Part shown: positions 1-8,150 of the stretch, in pieces
How positions within the stretch are numbered: the stretch's first letter is position 1
How the letters are laid out: every line of letters begins with the position of its first letter
DNA from: an alpha proteobacterium IMCC14465
Lineage (GTDB): Bacteria > Pseudomonadota > Alphaproteobacteria > RS24
Direction of reading: 5' to 3'
Assembly (NCBI GenBank): GCA_000293845.2
Contig: ALYF01000002.1
Coordinates: forward strand, 310,001-374,000
Length of the DNA stretch: 64,000 nucleotides
The notes under the pieces: generated by a model
What the model saw: the letters and a program-made list of their open reading frames with translations, nothing else
The model's database searches: none
Told to the model about the DNA's origin: nothing
Made by a program: the position numbers and the translations under genes

Positions 1-212
1 TTCCGGTCATATTTGGCGGCAATGAAACCGTGATGAAGATATCGGAGAAGCTTGCCCAAGAAGGCTTTCTTGTTAGCGCTATCCGTCCGCCAACCGTCCC
101 TGAAAATACAGCACGTTTACGCATTGCCTTTAACGCGGCGCATGAGGCGGAACATATTGACCGCCTTGCTGATTTGGTGCGTGATGCCAGAAAAGAATAT
201 GGGTCTATATAA
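1..212 (+). CDS. bioF: 8-amino-7-oxononanoate synthase, C-terminal fragment
   Basis: This is the last 70 or so residues of a PLP-dependent synthase that condenses pimeloyl-thioester with alanine in biotin synthesis; the rest lies upstream of the window. The reading frame is open from base 3. The visible motif is GFLVSAIRPPTVPENTARLR, followed by an R-I-A-F-N-A-A-H stretch, which is the well-conserved C-terminal substrate-binding part of BioF and related alpha-oxoamine synthases. The stop codon TAA shares one base with the ATG of the next gene, bioD, so the two are translationally coupled. The neighbouring bioD makes BioF more likely than its relatives KBL or ALAS. Confidence 0.88.
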   Translation, partial: PVIFGGNETVMKISEKLAQEGFLVSAIRPPTVPENTARLRIAFNAAHEAEHIDRLADLVRDARKEYGSI

Positions 213-871
213 TGGCGCTAACATTTATCGCAGCAACCGGCACAGATATCGGCAAAACCTACATCACCTGTCTGCTCATCAAGACCGCCGCCAAAATGGG
301 GAAAACCGTTCGCGGCATCAAACCTGTCATTAGCGGGTTTGATGAAGATCAAATTGGCGCCTCCGATACAGGCAATATTCTGGATGCCATGGGTCTGCCG
401 CTAACAATGGATAATGTCCACACCATCTCACCTTGGCGGTTTTCCGCCGCCCTGTCGCCGGACATGGCCGCCAAACGAGAGGGCGCGACTATCGAACTCG
501 CCCCATTGATTGAGTTTTGTCACCAACACATCTCCGACACGCCAACACTTATAGAGGGTGTGGGCGGGGTTATGGTTCCTTTAAATGATACAGAAACCAC
601 GCTGGACTGGCAGGCCGCGTTAAACGCAAACTGCTTGCTCGTCACAGGCAGTTATCTCGGCACATTATCCCACACAATGACGGCACTTAAAGCACTGGCA
701 GAACGCAGCATCACCCCATTAGCGATTATTATAAACAGCTCAGAAATCGCACCTGTCCCCGAACAGGAAACCGCCGATACGTTGGGGCGGTTTGTAACGG
801 ATATCCCGATATATATTGTTGCCAGACATGCCGAGATCTTACCGGAAGAACTGGTCTTAACATTGTCATGA
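212..871 (+). CDS. bioD: ATP-dependent dethiobiotin synthetase
   Basis: Forms the ureido ring of dethiobiotin from 7,8-diaminopelargonate, CO2 and ATP in the cytoplasm, the step before biotin synthase. The 219-residue product is of normal family length. A P-loop lies at residues 9-16 (TGTDIGKT), with Lys15 as the expected phosphate-binding and catalytic lysine. A later acidic-glycine segment, LIEGVGGVMVPL (around residue 112), matches the conserved E-G-A/V-G-G motif of BioD. The start ATG overlaps the bioF stop by one base. A bioA gene does not follow; it must lie elsewhere or upstream. Confidence 0.93.
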   Translation: MALTFIAATGTDIGKTYITCLLIKTAAKMGKTVRGIKPVISGFDEDQIGASDTGNILDAMGLPLTMDNVHTISPWRFSAALSPDMAAKREGATIELAPLIEFCHQHISDTPTLIEGVGGVMVPLNDTETTLDWQAALNANCLLVTGSYLGTLSHTMTALKALAERSITPLAIIINSSEIAPVPEQETADTLGRFVTDIPIYIVARHAEILPEELVLTLS

Positions 872-919
872 TTTCTGGTTAACCTCATGAAAAGAAAATC
901 AAACAAAGGCTAAATCATA

Positions 920-1999
920 ATGTTAAGAGTTCTGGCTGGCCCAAGGGCTTTTTCGCATATCAAGGCACATGGCCTCAACGCGGCAGATGTGCAAAGCGTT
1001 GTGTGTGCATCGGGCGCCGCTAAGACATTGACAACCATTGGGCTGGATAAGGTAATACTCGGACAATGGCTGAAAAATATCGACCATGTTGTTGATTTGC
1101 TCGGCACATCTGCCGGCGCATTCAAACTCGCCGCCGCCTGCCGAAAAGACACACTTGAATGGCTTGACCGCTTTGCCGATATTTACTGCACACAGACCTA
1201 TGCCGAGCGTATTAATGAGCCTGACATCAGAGATACAATCAGTTGGGCACCCCAAGAACTTATTGAGACGCTCATTGCTGATGGAGGAGATAAGGAGATA
1301 CTTTCGCATCCAAATTTCAGGCTTCATATCGGAACGGTGCGGTCATTTAATCAACTCGCCAGCGAAAATGTAAAGCGCCAGAAACAAGCGATTGCCAGAG
1401 CTGCACTTTTGTCACTCCAAAGCAGTCACAGCCTTAGAGGCATGGCGGAACGGGTTGTGTTTTCCGATACGCGCAGCACCAAAGCGCTCCGACCGATAGA
1501 TGAGTACCCAACCCATAATGTGGCACTGGATAAAAAAAACCTTGGCCCCGCTTTAAATGCGTCTGGGGCTATTCCGGTCATGATGCATGGCGTAGAAATT
1601 GAAACCGAGGATGGCATTCATCTTTATCGCGATGGTGGGATGCTGGATTATCACCCTATTCCTTCACAATTATGGCCATCCAATGAGGGGATTATTCTTT
1701 ACCCACATTTTTACGATTATCTTAAATGGCGGTGGTTTGATAAGTTCTATCCGTGGCGCAAAGTATCCGCGAGTAAGTTGGATAATGTCGTCATTTTCGC
1801 ACCCTCAAATGACTATGTTAAATCTCTTCCCTATAGGCGTATTCCCTCAAGAAGTGATTTTAAGAGATTCATTAAAGATGAACCAAAGCGCATAGATGTT
1901 TGGCAAACTGCCGTCCAGCGAAGTGAGGAGCTTGGCGAAGCGTTTTTGGAGTTGGTGCAATCCGGGCGTATTGCTGATGAGATGGTCTTGCTGAAATAG
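920..1999 (+). CDS. Patatin-like phospholipase/acyl hydrolase
   Basis: A 359-residue patatin-fold protein. The nucleophile elbow is G-T-S-A-G-A with Ser64, and the second half of the catalytic dyad is D-G-G near residue 237 (YRDGGMLDYHPIP). A small-residue segment before the elbow (CASGAAKTL) sits where the glycine-rich oxyanion loop is normally found, but it is not the usual G-G-x-R form. Patatins cleave acyl groups from phospholipids or other lipids; the substrate here cannot be told. There is no clear signal peptide, so a cytoplasmic or membrane-face location is likely. It lies 48 bp after bioD on the same strand and may be read through from the biotin genes. Function in biotin synthesis, for example releasing an acyl precursor, is only speculation. 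Confidence 0.8.
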   Translation: MLRVLAGPRAFSHIKAHGLNAADVQSVVCASGAAKTLTTIGLDKVILGQWLKNIDHVVDLLGTSAGAFKLAAACRKDTLEWLDRFADIYCTQTYAERINEPDIRDTISWAPQELIETLIADGGDKEILSHPNFRLHIGTVRSFNQLASENVKRQKQAIARAALLSLQSSHSLRGMAERVVFSDTRSTKALRPIDEYPTHNVALDKKNLGPALNASGAIPVMMHGVEIETEDGIHLYRDGGMLDYHPIPSQLWPSNEGIILYPHFYDYLKWRWFDKFYPWRKVSASKLDNVVIFAPSNDYVKSLPYRRIPSRSDFKRFIKDEPKRIDVWQTAVQRSEELGEAFLELVQSGRIADEMVLLK

Positions 2000-2021
2000 C
2001 CCAGCGAACCTATACAGATAT

Positions 2022-2960
2022 ATGGTCAAAATTTTATCCTATTTGAATAATCAGGAACTTGTCGACGGCATTCACGCAGCTGTGCCGGGGGCTGAAGTGG
2101 TTTTCATCAACCCGTCAGAACCTCTAGCAGAAAATCTGGAGGCAGACTGCCTACTCTGTGTGGCCTCATTTCTGGACGGGGTGGATAAGGTCATTGCGGC
2201 AACCAAAGGGTTGAAATGGATTCATGTTTTTGGCACCGGCATTGACGGCTTCCCCTTGCAGGCAACAGGAGATGCCATTTTAACTTCCGCCCGCGGTGCC
2301 AGTGCTGTTCAGGTTGCAGAATGGGCTTTCACATGCGTCTTGGCAGCCAGAAAAAACCTTCCGGAAAACTGGATAAGTGCGCCATCGCCAATGTGGTCAA
2401 TCGCCGATAATATCGGCGCAGTAGCTGGGCAAACTCTTTCGATTTTAGGCTTTGGGTCTATCGGCAAAGAACTTGCCAAACGCGCCTTGGCATTTGATAT
2501 GCGTGTTTTGGGCATGACGCGGCAGTCATCTGTATTAATGGACGGGGTCGAAGCCATAGACAATCTTGAGACACTTTTCGCACAAGCCGACCATCTGGTT
2601 CTCGCCGCGCCCGCAACTGCCGAAACCGATACGATTATTAACGCAAAAACCCTTAACTATCTCAAACCGGATGCACATCTGGTTAATATTGCCAGAGGGT
2701 CGCTCGTCGATGAGAATGCATTAAAACAGGTGCTGGATACGGGAAAACTCGCGCGTGCTTCGCTCGATGCCGTCCAGACCGAACCACTACCCGCCGATCA
2801 CTGGATTTACAAGCATGAAAAAGTGTTTCTCAGCCCGCATCTTGCCTGGTGCGATATGCGGGTTATTGAAGCTATTTCAACTTCTTTTCTGGATAATCTG
2901 GTACTTTTTGCTAAACAAGAACCCTTGAACAATATTGTAGATAAAGAGGCGGGATACTGA
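2022..2960 (+). CDS. D-isomer-specific 2-hydroxyacid dehydrogenase
   Basis: A 312-residue NAD(P)-dependent oxidoreductase of the D-2-hydroxyacid dehydrogenase family, which reduces 2-oxo acids such as glyoxylate or hydroxypyruvate. The Rossmann motif GFGSIGKELAKRA lies near residue 143, followed by a conserved N-I-A-R-G-S-L-V-D segment carrying the substrate-binding Arg. The catalytic His is in LSPHLAW near residue 272. The length is normal. The exact substrate cannot be read from the sequence. It is 22 bp downstream of the patatin gene, and its TGA overlaps the ATG of the SixA gene (TGATG), so these three genes probably form one transcript. Confidence 0.88.
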   Translation: MVKILSYLNNQELVDGIHAAVPGAEVVFINPSEPLAENLEADCLLCVASFLDGVDKVIAATKGLKWIHVFGTGIDGFPLQATGDAILTSARGASAVQVAEWAFTCVLAARKNLPENWISAPSPMWSIADNIGAVAGQTLSILGFGSIGKELAKRALAFDMRVLGMTRQSSVLMDGVEAIDNLETLFAQADHLVLAAPATAETDTIINAKTLNYLKPDAHLVNIARGSLVDENALKQVLDTGKLARASLDAVQTEPLPADHWIYKHEKVFLSPHLAWCDMRVIEAISTSFLDNLVLFAKQEPLNNIVDKEAGY

Positions 2961-3463
2961 TGGTTAAATTATTGCTTTGGCGGCATGCCAAATCAGATTG
3001 GGACACCCCAGAACTTGACGATCATGAACGCTCACTCAATAAGCGTGGTCGGCGCGACCGCGAAATTATGGCGCGCTATATTGAGAATAATTTTACGCCC
3101 ACCCTGGTCATTTGCTCAACGGCCCGCCGGACGCGTGAAACAGTTGTTACCCTCTGCAATCACGACATTATTACCTATTCCAGCGACCTCTATCAGGCCA
3201 TGCATACGGATTTGCTGAATATTGCCAAGCATAATGGCGGCGACCATGACTGCCTATTGCTGGTTGCGCATAATCCGGGCATGGAGATGTTTGCCGGACG
3301 CATGGCGCAAACGTCGCCTGAAATTGCTGAAAGATTTGCCATGAAATACCCGACCTGCTCGGTTGCGTGTATCGACTGGGATTGCGATTGGGCGGATATT
3401 TCTTTTGATAATGGCGGTGTGATTGATTATGAAAATCCGTCCCGTCTTATCGGGCAGGAATAA
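2960..3463 (+). CDS. sixA: SixA-like histidine phosphatase
   Basis: A 167-residue member of the histidine phosphatase (phosphoglycerate mutase-like) superfamily. The catalytic R-H-A motif (WRHAKSDWD) is at residues 8-10, the usual RHG being RHA as in SixA proteins. The second active-site histidine lies in LLVAHNPGME near residue 103, and conserved arginines follow in STARRTRET. SixA dephosphorylates phosphohistidine on HPt domains or on the nitrogen phosphotransferase protein NPr; the target here is unknown. The start ATG overlaps the preceding TGA, with a G-rich ribosome site (GAGGCGGG) inside the end of the upstream gene. The gene ends about 70 bp before the umuDC operator. Confidence 0.82.
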   Translation: MVKLLLWRHAKSDWDTPELDDHERSLNKRGRRDREIMARYIENNFTPTLVICSTARRTRETVVTLCNHDIITYSSDLYQAMHTDLLNIAKHNGGDHDCLLLVAHNPGMEMFAGRMAQTSPEIAERFAMKYPTCSVACIDWDCDWADISFDNGGVIDYENPSRLIGQE

Positions 3464-3502
3464 CGCCGCCTCTCTCTCATTCTTGACAATTCTTCACAAT
3501 TC

Positions 3503-3531
3503 TTGACAGGCCAATCTGCATGACATAGTGT
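3503..3531 (+). promoter_or_regulatory. Candidate sigma-70 promoter of umuDC
   Basis: A perfect TTGACA hexamer lies at 3503-3508, with TAGTGT 17 bases downstream at 3526-3531 as a weak -10. Transcription would begin inside the LexA box at 3536-3550, about 25 bases before the umuD ATG. A second TTGACA lies at 3483-3488. The element is inferred from sequence only. Confidence 0.4.
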
Positions 3532-3535
3532 ATAT

Positions 3536-3550
3536 GTTCATGTTATGTTC
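3536..3550 (+). promoter_or_regulatory. LexA (SOS) box of umuDC
   Basis: The sequence GTTCATGTTATGTTC is an exact match to the alphaproteobacterial LexA operator GTTC-N7-GTTC. It ends 14 bases before the umuD start codon and lies immediately downstream of a TTGACA promoter candidate, where a repressor would block initiation. A closely similar box precedes uvrD at 11680. Confidence 0.88.
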
Positions 3551-3564
3551 TTTTTGGTTGCGTT

Positions 3565-3987
3565 ATGTTATTGCGTTCAGACATCACATTGGAGGTGCGG
3601 CGCCCGGTTTTTGCGTCCCGTATTTCAGCCGGATTCCCAAGTCCGGCTGATGATTTTATTGAAGGCAGTTTGGACCTCAACAAACATCTCGTCGCGCATC
3701 CGGCGGCGACATTCTTTTTGCGGGTTGTCGGAGAGTCGATGCTGGGTGCGGGTATTCATCCAGGCGATTTGCTGGTTGTCGACCGTAGTCTGACCCCCAC
3801 CCCCAATGATATTGTCATCGCTGTTTTGCATGGGGAATTGACCGTCAAGCGGCTCTTGCGAGACCCAGACGATAAGCGGCTCTGGATTCTGCATGCGGAG
3901 AACCCGTCTTACTCAGACACAAAAATGCCAGCCGATAGTGAAATATGGGGTGTGGTCAGCCATTGTATTCGAGGCTTCCGCACATGA
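3565..3987 (+). CDS. umuD: UmuD-type self-cleaving subunit of translesion polymerase V
   Basis: A 140-residue S24 (LexA/UmuD) family protein. The expected autocleavage site is Ala22-Gly23 ([13 protein letters not shown]). The serine-lysine dyad is Ser58 (GESMLGAG) and Lys95 (LTVKRLL), 37 residues apart as in E. coli UmuD. There is no N-terminal DNA-binding domain, so it is UmuD and not LexA. RecA-stimulated cleavage would yield UmuD', which joins UmuC to form the mutagenic polymerase. A LexA box and promoter sit just upstream. The TGA stop overlaps the umuC ATG (ATGA), which should couple the two subunits. No strong Shine-Dalgarno site is seen before the ATG. Confidence 0.95.
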   Translation: MLLRSDITLEVRRPVFASRISAGFPSPADDFIEGSLDLNKHLVAHPAATFFLRVVGESMLGAGIHPGDLLVVDRSLTPTPNDIVIAVLHGELTVKRLLRDPDDKRLWILHAENPSYSDTKMPADSEIWGVVSHCIRGFRT

Positions 3988-5276
3988 CACATACGCATAT
4001 CGCTATTGTTGACTGCAATAATTTCTATGTCTCTTGTGAACGCGTGTTTAACCCGCAGCTTTGCGACACGCCTGTTGTTGTGCTGTCAAATAATGATGGC
4101 TGTATCATTGCCCGCTCAAACGAGGCTAAAGCCCTCGGCATCCCGATGGGTGCGCCCTACTTCAAATGGCGGCGGATGATTGAGGACTCTGGTGTCAAGG
4201 TTATGTCGAGCAATTATGCGCTTTATGGTGATATGAGTAGTCGCGTGATGCAGGTCTTGGCTGCCACCGCGCCCGCCATCGAGATATATAGCATTGATGA
4301 GTGTTTTCTCGATTTCAGTAATCTACCAAGCACAATGAATCCGGTTGATTTGGCGGGGCAGCTACGCCAGCAAGTCGTACAATGGACGGGTATCCCCGTA
4401 TCTATCGGCATGGCAAGCAGTAAGACGCTGGCGAAAATCGCCAATCGCCTTGCCAAGAAAAACCCTGATAAGCACGGCGTTGCCAATCTGACAAATGCCG
4501 CAGAGATTAACAACGCCCTCGCCGCCACGGATGTGGGAGATGTTTGGGGCATAGGGCGACGCTGGGCGCATATGCTTAAAGCCCGCAATATTATGACCGC
4601 CGCAGATTTTAGCGCCTGTTCCGATAGCTGGGTCAGGCAAAAAATGGGCGTCGTCGGTCTGCGCACCCTGCATGAACTCAGAGGTATACCCTGTGTATCG
4701 CTAGAACTTGAGAGTCCCGACAAAAAAAGTATTTGCGTGTCGCGTAGTTTTTCAACGCCCGTTATTGAGCGTAGCGCCCTCACAGACCGGCTCAGCGATT
4801 TTGCGTCACGTGCTGCCGCTAAAACACGTAAAGCCGGACTGGTTGCAGGCTATATAACTATTTTCGTACGCACCAACAGATTTCAAAAAGACCGCCCGCA
4901 ATATAGCAATGCCATCACTCTCACTTTCCCTGAAATGACCGCCCATACGGCTAATATTCTGGCTGCCATGCGTCAAGGATTGGCGCATATTTTCCGGCCT
5001 GGCTATGAATATAAAAAAGCCGGCATTCTCCTGACCAATCTGCTGCGGCAAGATATGGCGCCACAAAGCCTTTGGAGCCATGTCGGGTCACCTGAAACAC
5101 TTATTAGGCAGAAAAAAAAGAGCCAGCTTATACAGGCCTTTGATGGAATTAATAATCGCTTCGGTCACGGCAGCATCGCCTATGGCATGGCGAAACGACA
5201 AAATAACTGGTTCATGCGGCAAGAGAAAGTATCCCCGCGCTACACCACACGCTGGGAAGATTTACCCACAGTGTGA
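3984..5276 (+). CDS. umuC: UmuC, Y-family translesion DNA polymerase V catalytic subunit
   Basis: A 430-residue Y-family polymerase that copies across damaged bases. The N-terminal metal site is [13 protein letters not shown], and the second carboxylate pair is [10 protein letters not shown] helix-hairpin-helix region follows ([17 protein letters not shown]), then the little-finger domain and a C-terminal UmuC-specific extension (DUF4113-like) with [12 protein letters not shown]. Length matches E. coli UmuC (422). The start chosen is the ATG that overlaps the umuD stop; an in-frame start further upstream would lie inside umuD. SOS control comes through the umuD operator. Confidence 0.95.
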   Translation: MTHTHIAIVDCNNFYVSCERVFNPQLCDTPVVVLSNNDGCIIARSNEAKALGIPMGAPYFKWRRMIEDSGVKVMSSNYALYGDMSSRVMQVLAATAPAIEIYSIDECFLDFSNLPSTMNPVDLAGQLRQQVVQWTGIPVSIGMASSKTLAKIANRLAKKNPDKHGVANLTNAAEINNALAATDVGDVWGIGRRWAHMLKARNIMTAADFSACSDSWVRQKMGVVGLRTLHELRGIPCVSLELESPDKKSICVSRSFSTPVIERSALTDRLSDFASRAAAKTRKAGLVAGYITIFVRTNRFQKDRPQYSNAITLTFPEMTAHTANILAAMRQGLAHIFRPGYEYKKAGILLTNLLRQDMAPQSLWSHVGSPETLIRQKKKSQLIQAFDGINNRFGHGSIAYGMAKRQNNWFMRQEKVSPRYTTRWEDLPTV

Positions 5277-5355
5277 ACAAAAAAGAATTGCGTCACCCGG
5301 AAAAAATAATAGATTTAAATCTGCGTTAAAGATGCGGTACAAAGTAAGGTGGGCT

Positions 5356-5916
5356 ATGACAAAGCTACAAAGCAAGCATGCAGAAAATAACGGCACAAAA
5401 AATAGCTTGGACGTAAAACTGGCAAATAACAAGATGAAGACCAGCAAATCCAACAGCAAGAGAAAACAACTCGCGAGTGCCGGCACCATCCCCATCAGAC
5501 GAAGAGGCAATGAGTTTGAGTTATGCCTTGTGACGTCACGTCGTTGTAAAAACCGCTTCGTCTTTCCAAAAGGTAAAGTGGCACAAAACGAAAAATTAAA
5601 ACAAACCGCTGTCAGAGAAACAACCGAAGAAGCTGGTGTTTCCGGTGAACTGGTGGATTATCCAATTATTCACAGGGTCAAAGGGCTGGGAAATAACAGT
5701 GGCGGCAAAACGGTTTGTTTTTATCCAATTCTCGTGGATACCGAAATGAAGCGTTGGCCGGAACGCTTCATACGGCAACGCAAATGGGTATCTTTGAACA
5801 AGCTGAAAAAGAAGAAAAAATACCGCCATTTACGCGAGCTGTTAAGTGCGCTGGAAAATGCCAAGCCGAAACAAAAGAAAAAAATATTTAAACGCCTCAG
5901 ACAGACTATCGCCTAA
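5356..5916 (+). CDS. Nudix hydrolase
   Basis: A 186-residue protein whose C-terminal two thirds is a Nudix domain. The Nudix box runs from the G of GKVAQNEKLKQ through the R-E-T-T-E-E-A-G-V end and matches G-x5-E-x7-R-E-U-x-E-E-x-G-U exactly. The preceding FVFPKG segment resembles the diphosphoinositol-polyphosphate/diadenosine-polyphosphate group, so the substrate may be a dinucleoside polyphosphate; this is inference. The first 45 residues are rich in Lys, Ser and Asn and look disordered, and the C-terminus is also very lysine-rich. The start ATG at 5356 is preferred because AAGGTGGG lies just upstream; longer frames would run into umuC. It lies 79 bp after umuC and converges with rpoN. Confidence 0.85.
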   Translation: MTKLQSKHAENNGTKNSLDVKLANNKMKTSKSNSKRKQLASAGTIPIRRRGNEFELCLVTSRRCKNRFVFPKGKVAQNEKLKQTAVRETTEEAGVSGELVDYPIIHRVKGLGNNSGGKTVCFYPILVDTEMKRWPERFIRQRKWVSLNKLKKKKKYRHLRELLSALENAKPKQKKKIFKRLRQTIA

Positions 5917-5925
5917 ACTTTAGCT

Positions 5926-7527
5926 TTAACTTAAAAGCCGTGCCGCGCGTTTGCGATCTGCCGAACTTGGAATACCAATCGCCTCGCGATATTTTGCAAC
6001 TGTACGACGCGCAATATCAATACCATCAGCTTGAAGCGCATGCGCCAATGCCTCATCTGAAAGAATTTTCGGACGCACGCCTTTAAGGCTGTCTGTTTCG
6101 CCGGCCACAAGATTTTTAATACGCTCTTTAACAGCTCTTGCCGAATGCGTTTTGTCACCTTCCTTGGCAGAAATTCCAACCGAGAAGAAAAACTTTAAAT
6201 CAAAAATACCGCGCGGTGTTTCCATTAACTTATTGGCTGTGACACGACTAACCGTACTTTCATGAAGATCAAGCTCTACGGCAATATCACGCAAGGTCAT
6301 AGGCTTGAGATAATCAAGCCCTTTCTCAAGGAACTCGGGTTGTTGCTTGATGATTTCGCGGGCGACACGTAGCAAAGTTATCGCGCGCTGGTTCAAAGAT
6401 TTCACAAGCCAGTTACCGGAATTATAGCAGGCATTCAAATATTCCCTGTCCTTAGAGGGCATTTTTTTGGCGGCAAGTTCCTCCCAATAACGGTCAAGAA
6501 CAAGAACTTTAGGAAGCGTGTTGTCATTCAGTTCAGCGCGCCAATTACCATATTCCTCATCTTTCACATCGCTTTCAAAAACCAAAATATCCGGCTGGCG
6601 ATTTTGCGTGGCTTCAGATTTAAAGGACGAGGTGATTTTAGGATTGAGCTGACGAAGTGTTTCAGCACGGTCCAACAAAACGCGTGGGCGGATTTTGCAT
6701 TTTTTTGCCAATTGATGAACTTCACCGCGTGCTAATAAATCGAGATTATCAAGAATAATTTCGAAATCAGGATGCCAAAGCCCCTCATGATGTAACTGCA
6801 TGGATAGCCGATCATCCAGAGAACTTGCAGCAACCCCGACAGGCATGAGCGAACGGAGTTCATTTTGTGCCGCCACAACCCTATCCAGTGAAATCTCAAG
6901 GAGAGACTGAAGCTCCTCAGCATCCTCGAGCAAATAAGCCTCGTCATCAAGCCAACCCATGAGGGTCAAACAATCCTCCTTCAACGGATTATCCAGCATT
7001 TTGTCCAAAATCTGCTGCTGCACAAATCCCTCAAAAGACAGTATTGTGCTGACGCTTTGTTCAATCACATGCCCGGGATTGATTTTATCATCACCATAGG
7101 CGGCGACATCAATCTTACTATCAGGCCGGTTTTGCAAATCCTGCCGCGCATCGGAATCCCATAGATTTTCATAAAAACTATCCGTGAGATGGGTATCTGG
7201 AAGATTGCCGCTTTTAAATGACTTATCCAGAAAGTCAGCATCTACGTTTGGCAAATCATTTGCGACGCCATCATTGCCCTCGCCCGCATTGAGGTCGTTT
7301 AAGTCACTATAATCAGTGGCACGCGTATTATCTTCAGGGATATCGTGAGAGGTATTGAAATCCTGCGCATCCTGAATTTCAAGAAACGGATTTTCATTCA
7401 CTTGTTCAGCAAGAAATTCATTGAGCTCAAGATTGTTCAGTTGCAGGATGTGTATCGCCTGCCGCATTTGCGGTGTCAGAACGAGAGATTGCACCTGCCT
7501 TGATTGTAATTTTAGCTTGATACTCAT
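5926..7527 (-). CDS. rpoN: RNA polymerase sigma-54 factor
   Basis: A full-length 533-residue sigma-54 that directs RNA polymerase to -24/-12 promoters with AAA+ activators. The N-terminal glutamine-rich region I is visible (LVLTPQMRQAIHILQLNNLE), followed by an acidic region II (residues ~50-120). The core-binding domain comes next, with a helix-turn-helix around MTLRDIAVELDLHESTVSRV. The C-terminal RpoN box is ARRTVAKYRE. It is the third gene after thyA and folA on the same strand, but a 125-bp gap suggests its own promoter. A hairpin encloses its start codon (see the separate entry). Confidence 0.97.
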   Translation of the reverse strand: MSIKLKLQSRQVQSLVLTPQMRQAIHILQLNNLELNEFLAEQVNENPFLEIQDAQDFNTSHDIPEDNTRATDYSDLNDLNAGEGNDGVANDLPNVDADFLDKSFKSGNLPDTHLTDSFYENLWDSDARQDLQNRPDSKIDVAAYGDDKINPGHVIEQSVSTILSFEGFVQQQILDKMLDNPLKEDCLTLMGWLDDEAYLLEDAEELQSLLEISLDRVVAAQNELRSLMPVGVAASSLDDRLSMQLHHEGLWHPDFEIILDNLDLLARGEVHQLAKKCKIRPRVLLDRAETLRQLNPKITSSFKSEATQNRQPDILVFESDVKDEEYGNWRAELNDNTLPKVLVLDRYWEELAAKKMPSKDREYLNACYNSGNWLVKSLNQRAITLLRVAREIIKQQPEFLEKGLDYLKPMTLRDIAVELDLHESTVSRVTANKLMETPRGIFDLKFFFSVGISAKEGDKTHSARAVKERIKNLVAGETDSLKGVRPKILSDEALAHALQADGIDIARRTVAKYREAIGIPSSADRKRAARLLS

Positions 7528-7547
7528 AAAGCCCCCAAGAGCTTTAT
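7526..7547 (-). promoter_or_regulatory. Inverted repeat enclosing the rpoN start codon
   Basis: A perfect 7-bp inverted repeat, ATAAAGC with GCTTTAT, has an 8-base loop TCTTGGGG on the minus strand. The 3' arm contains the first two bases of the rpoN ATG, and the loop carries the only G-rich ribosome-binding candidate. If transcribed in full, the hairpin would partly hide the start codon. On the plus strand it looks like a terminator (stem then ATTTTTT), but no plus-strand gene ends here. Confidence 0.5.
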
Positions 7548-7574
7548 TTTTTGGCCTGGTTCTTGCTTTGTCAA
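7546..7574 (-). promoter_or_regulatory. Candidate rpoN promoter
   Basis: On the minus strand a perfect TTGACA (7569-7574) is followed after 17 bases by AAAAAT (7546-7551). Transcription would start about 13 bases before the rpoN ATG. The -10 match is weak, and the start site would fall inside the hairpin described above. Confidence 0.3.
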
Positions 7575-7652
7575 TTAAAACACCGGAAACGGCGTATAAT
7601 GAGGACTAGAAATGCCCCTTGTGTGATAAATTTGTCATCAACGTGAAAACGG

Positions 7653-8147
7653 CTATGAAATGCGGCGCAATGTCACAAAACTAACATCAGCTGTATCATT
7701 ATCTCCGGCCGGCACGGTTTCACTGCTTTCCTCACGCCAAGAAGCGGGGTCAGAGAGACGAAAATATGTGTCGCCTTCAGGCGTGGCGTGGACTTTGGTA
7801 AGATGCAGAATATCAGCTTGGGCTTCAAAAGCCTTATAAACCTGCCCGCCCCCAATAATCATCACCCTATCGGCGCCCGTTTCACCTGCGGCCTCAAGAG
7901 CAGCTTCAGGTGAGGTGACAGCGATAGCCCCCCCCAATAAATCAAGTGATGCACCTGTTATGATGATGTTTAGCCGCCCCGGCAACGCGCCCGGCAACGA
8001 CTCCCAAGTATGACGGCCCATGATAATCGGTAAGCCCATAGTGATTTTCTTAAAGCGTTTCAAATCCGTGGAAAGCCGCCACGGCATTTTGCCGTCAAGA
8101 CCGATAACGCCGTTTTCGGCAACGGCAACAATCATTTCAATCTGCAT
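7653..8147 (-). CDS. folA: Dihydrofolate reductase
   Basis: Reduces dihydrofolate to tetrahydrofolate with NADPH. The 164-residue protein shows the usual N-terminal pattern: IVAVAENGVIGLDGKMPWRL with the catalytic acidic residue in the D-L-K-R-F helix, then the nucleotide-binding IIMGRHTWESLP and the MIIGGGQVYKAF motif. Length is normal. It starts 3 bp after the thyA stop, so both are cotranscribed. This is logical because thymidylate synthase produces the dihydrofolate that this enzyme recycles. Confidence 0.96.
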   Translation of the reverse strand: MQIEMIVAVAENGVIGLDGKMPWRLSTDLKRFKKITMGLPIIMGRHTWESLPGALPGRLNIIITGASLDLLGGAIAVTSPEAALEAAGETGADRVMIIGGGQVYKAFEAQADILHLTKVHATPEGDTYFRLSDPASWREESSETVPAGDNDTADVSFVTLRRIS

Positions 8148-8150
8148 GAT

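Noticed and set aside
4223-4783. Long antisense open frame within umuC
   Set aside because: It lies wholly within a well-conserved polymerase gene and encodes nothing recognisable.
7595-7600. Perfect TATAAT on the plus strand upstream of rpoN
   Set aside because: The nearest TTGTCA is 21 bases away and no plus-strand gene follows; the region runs antisense into folA. Probably chance in AT-rich DNA.
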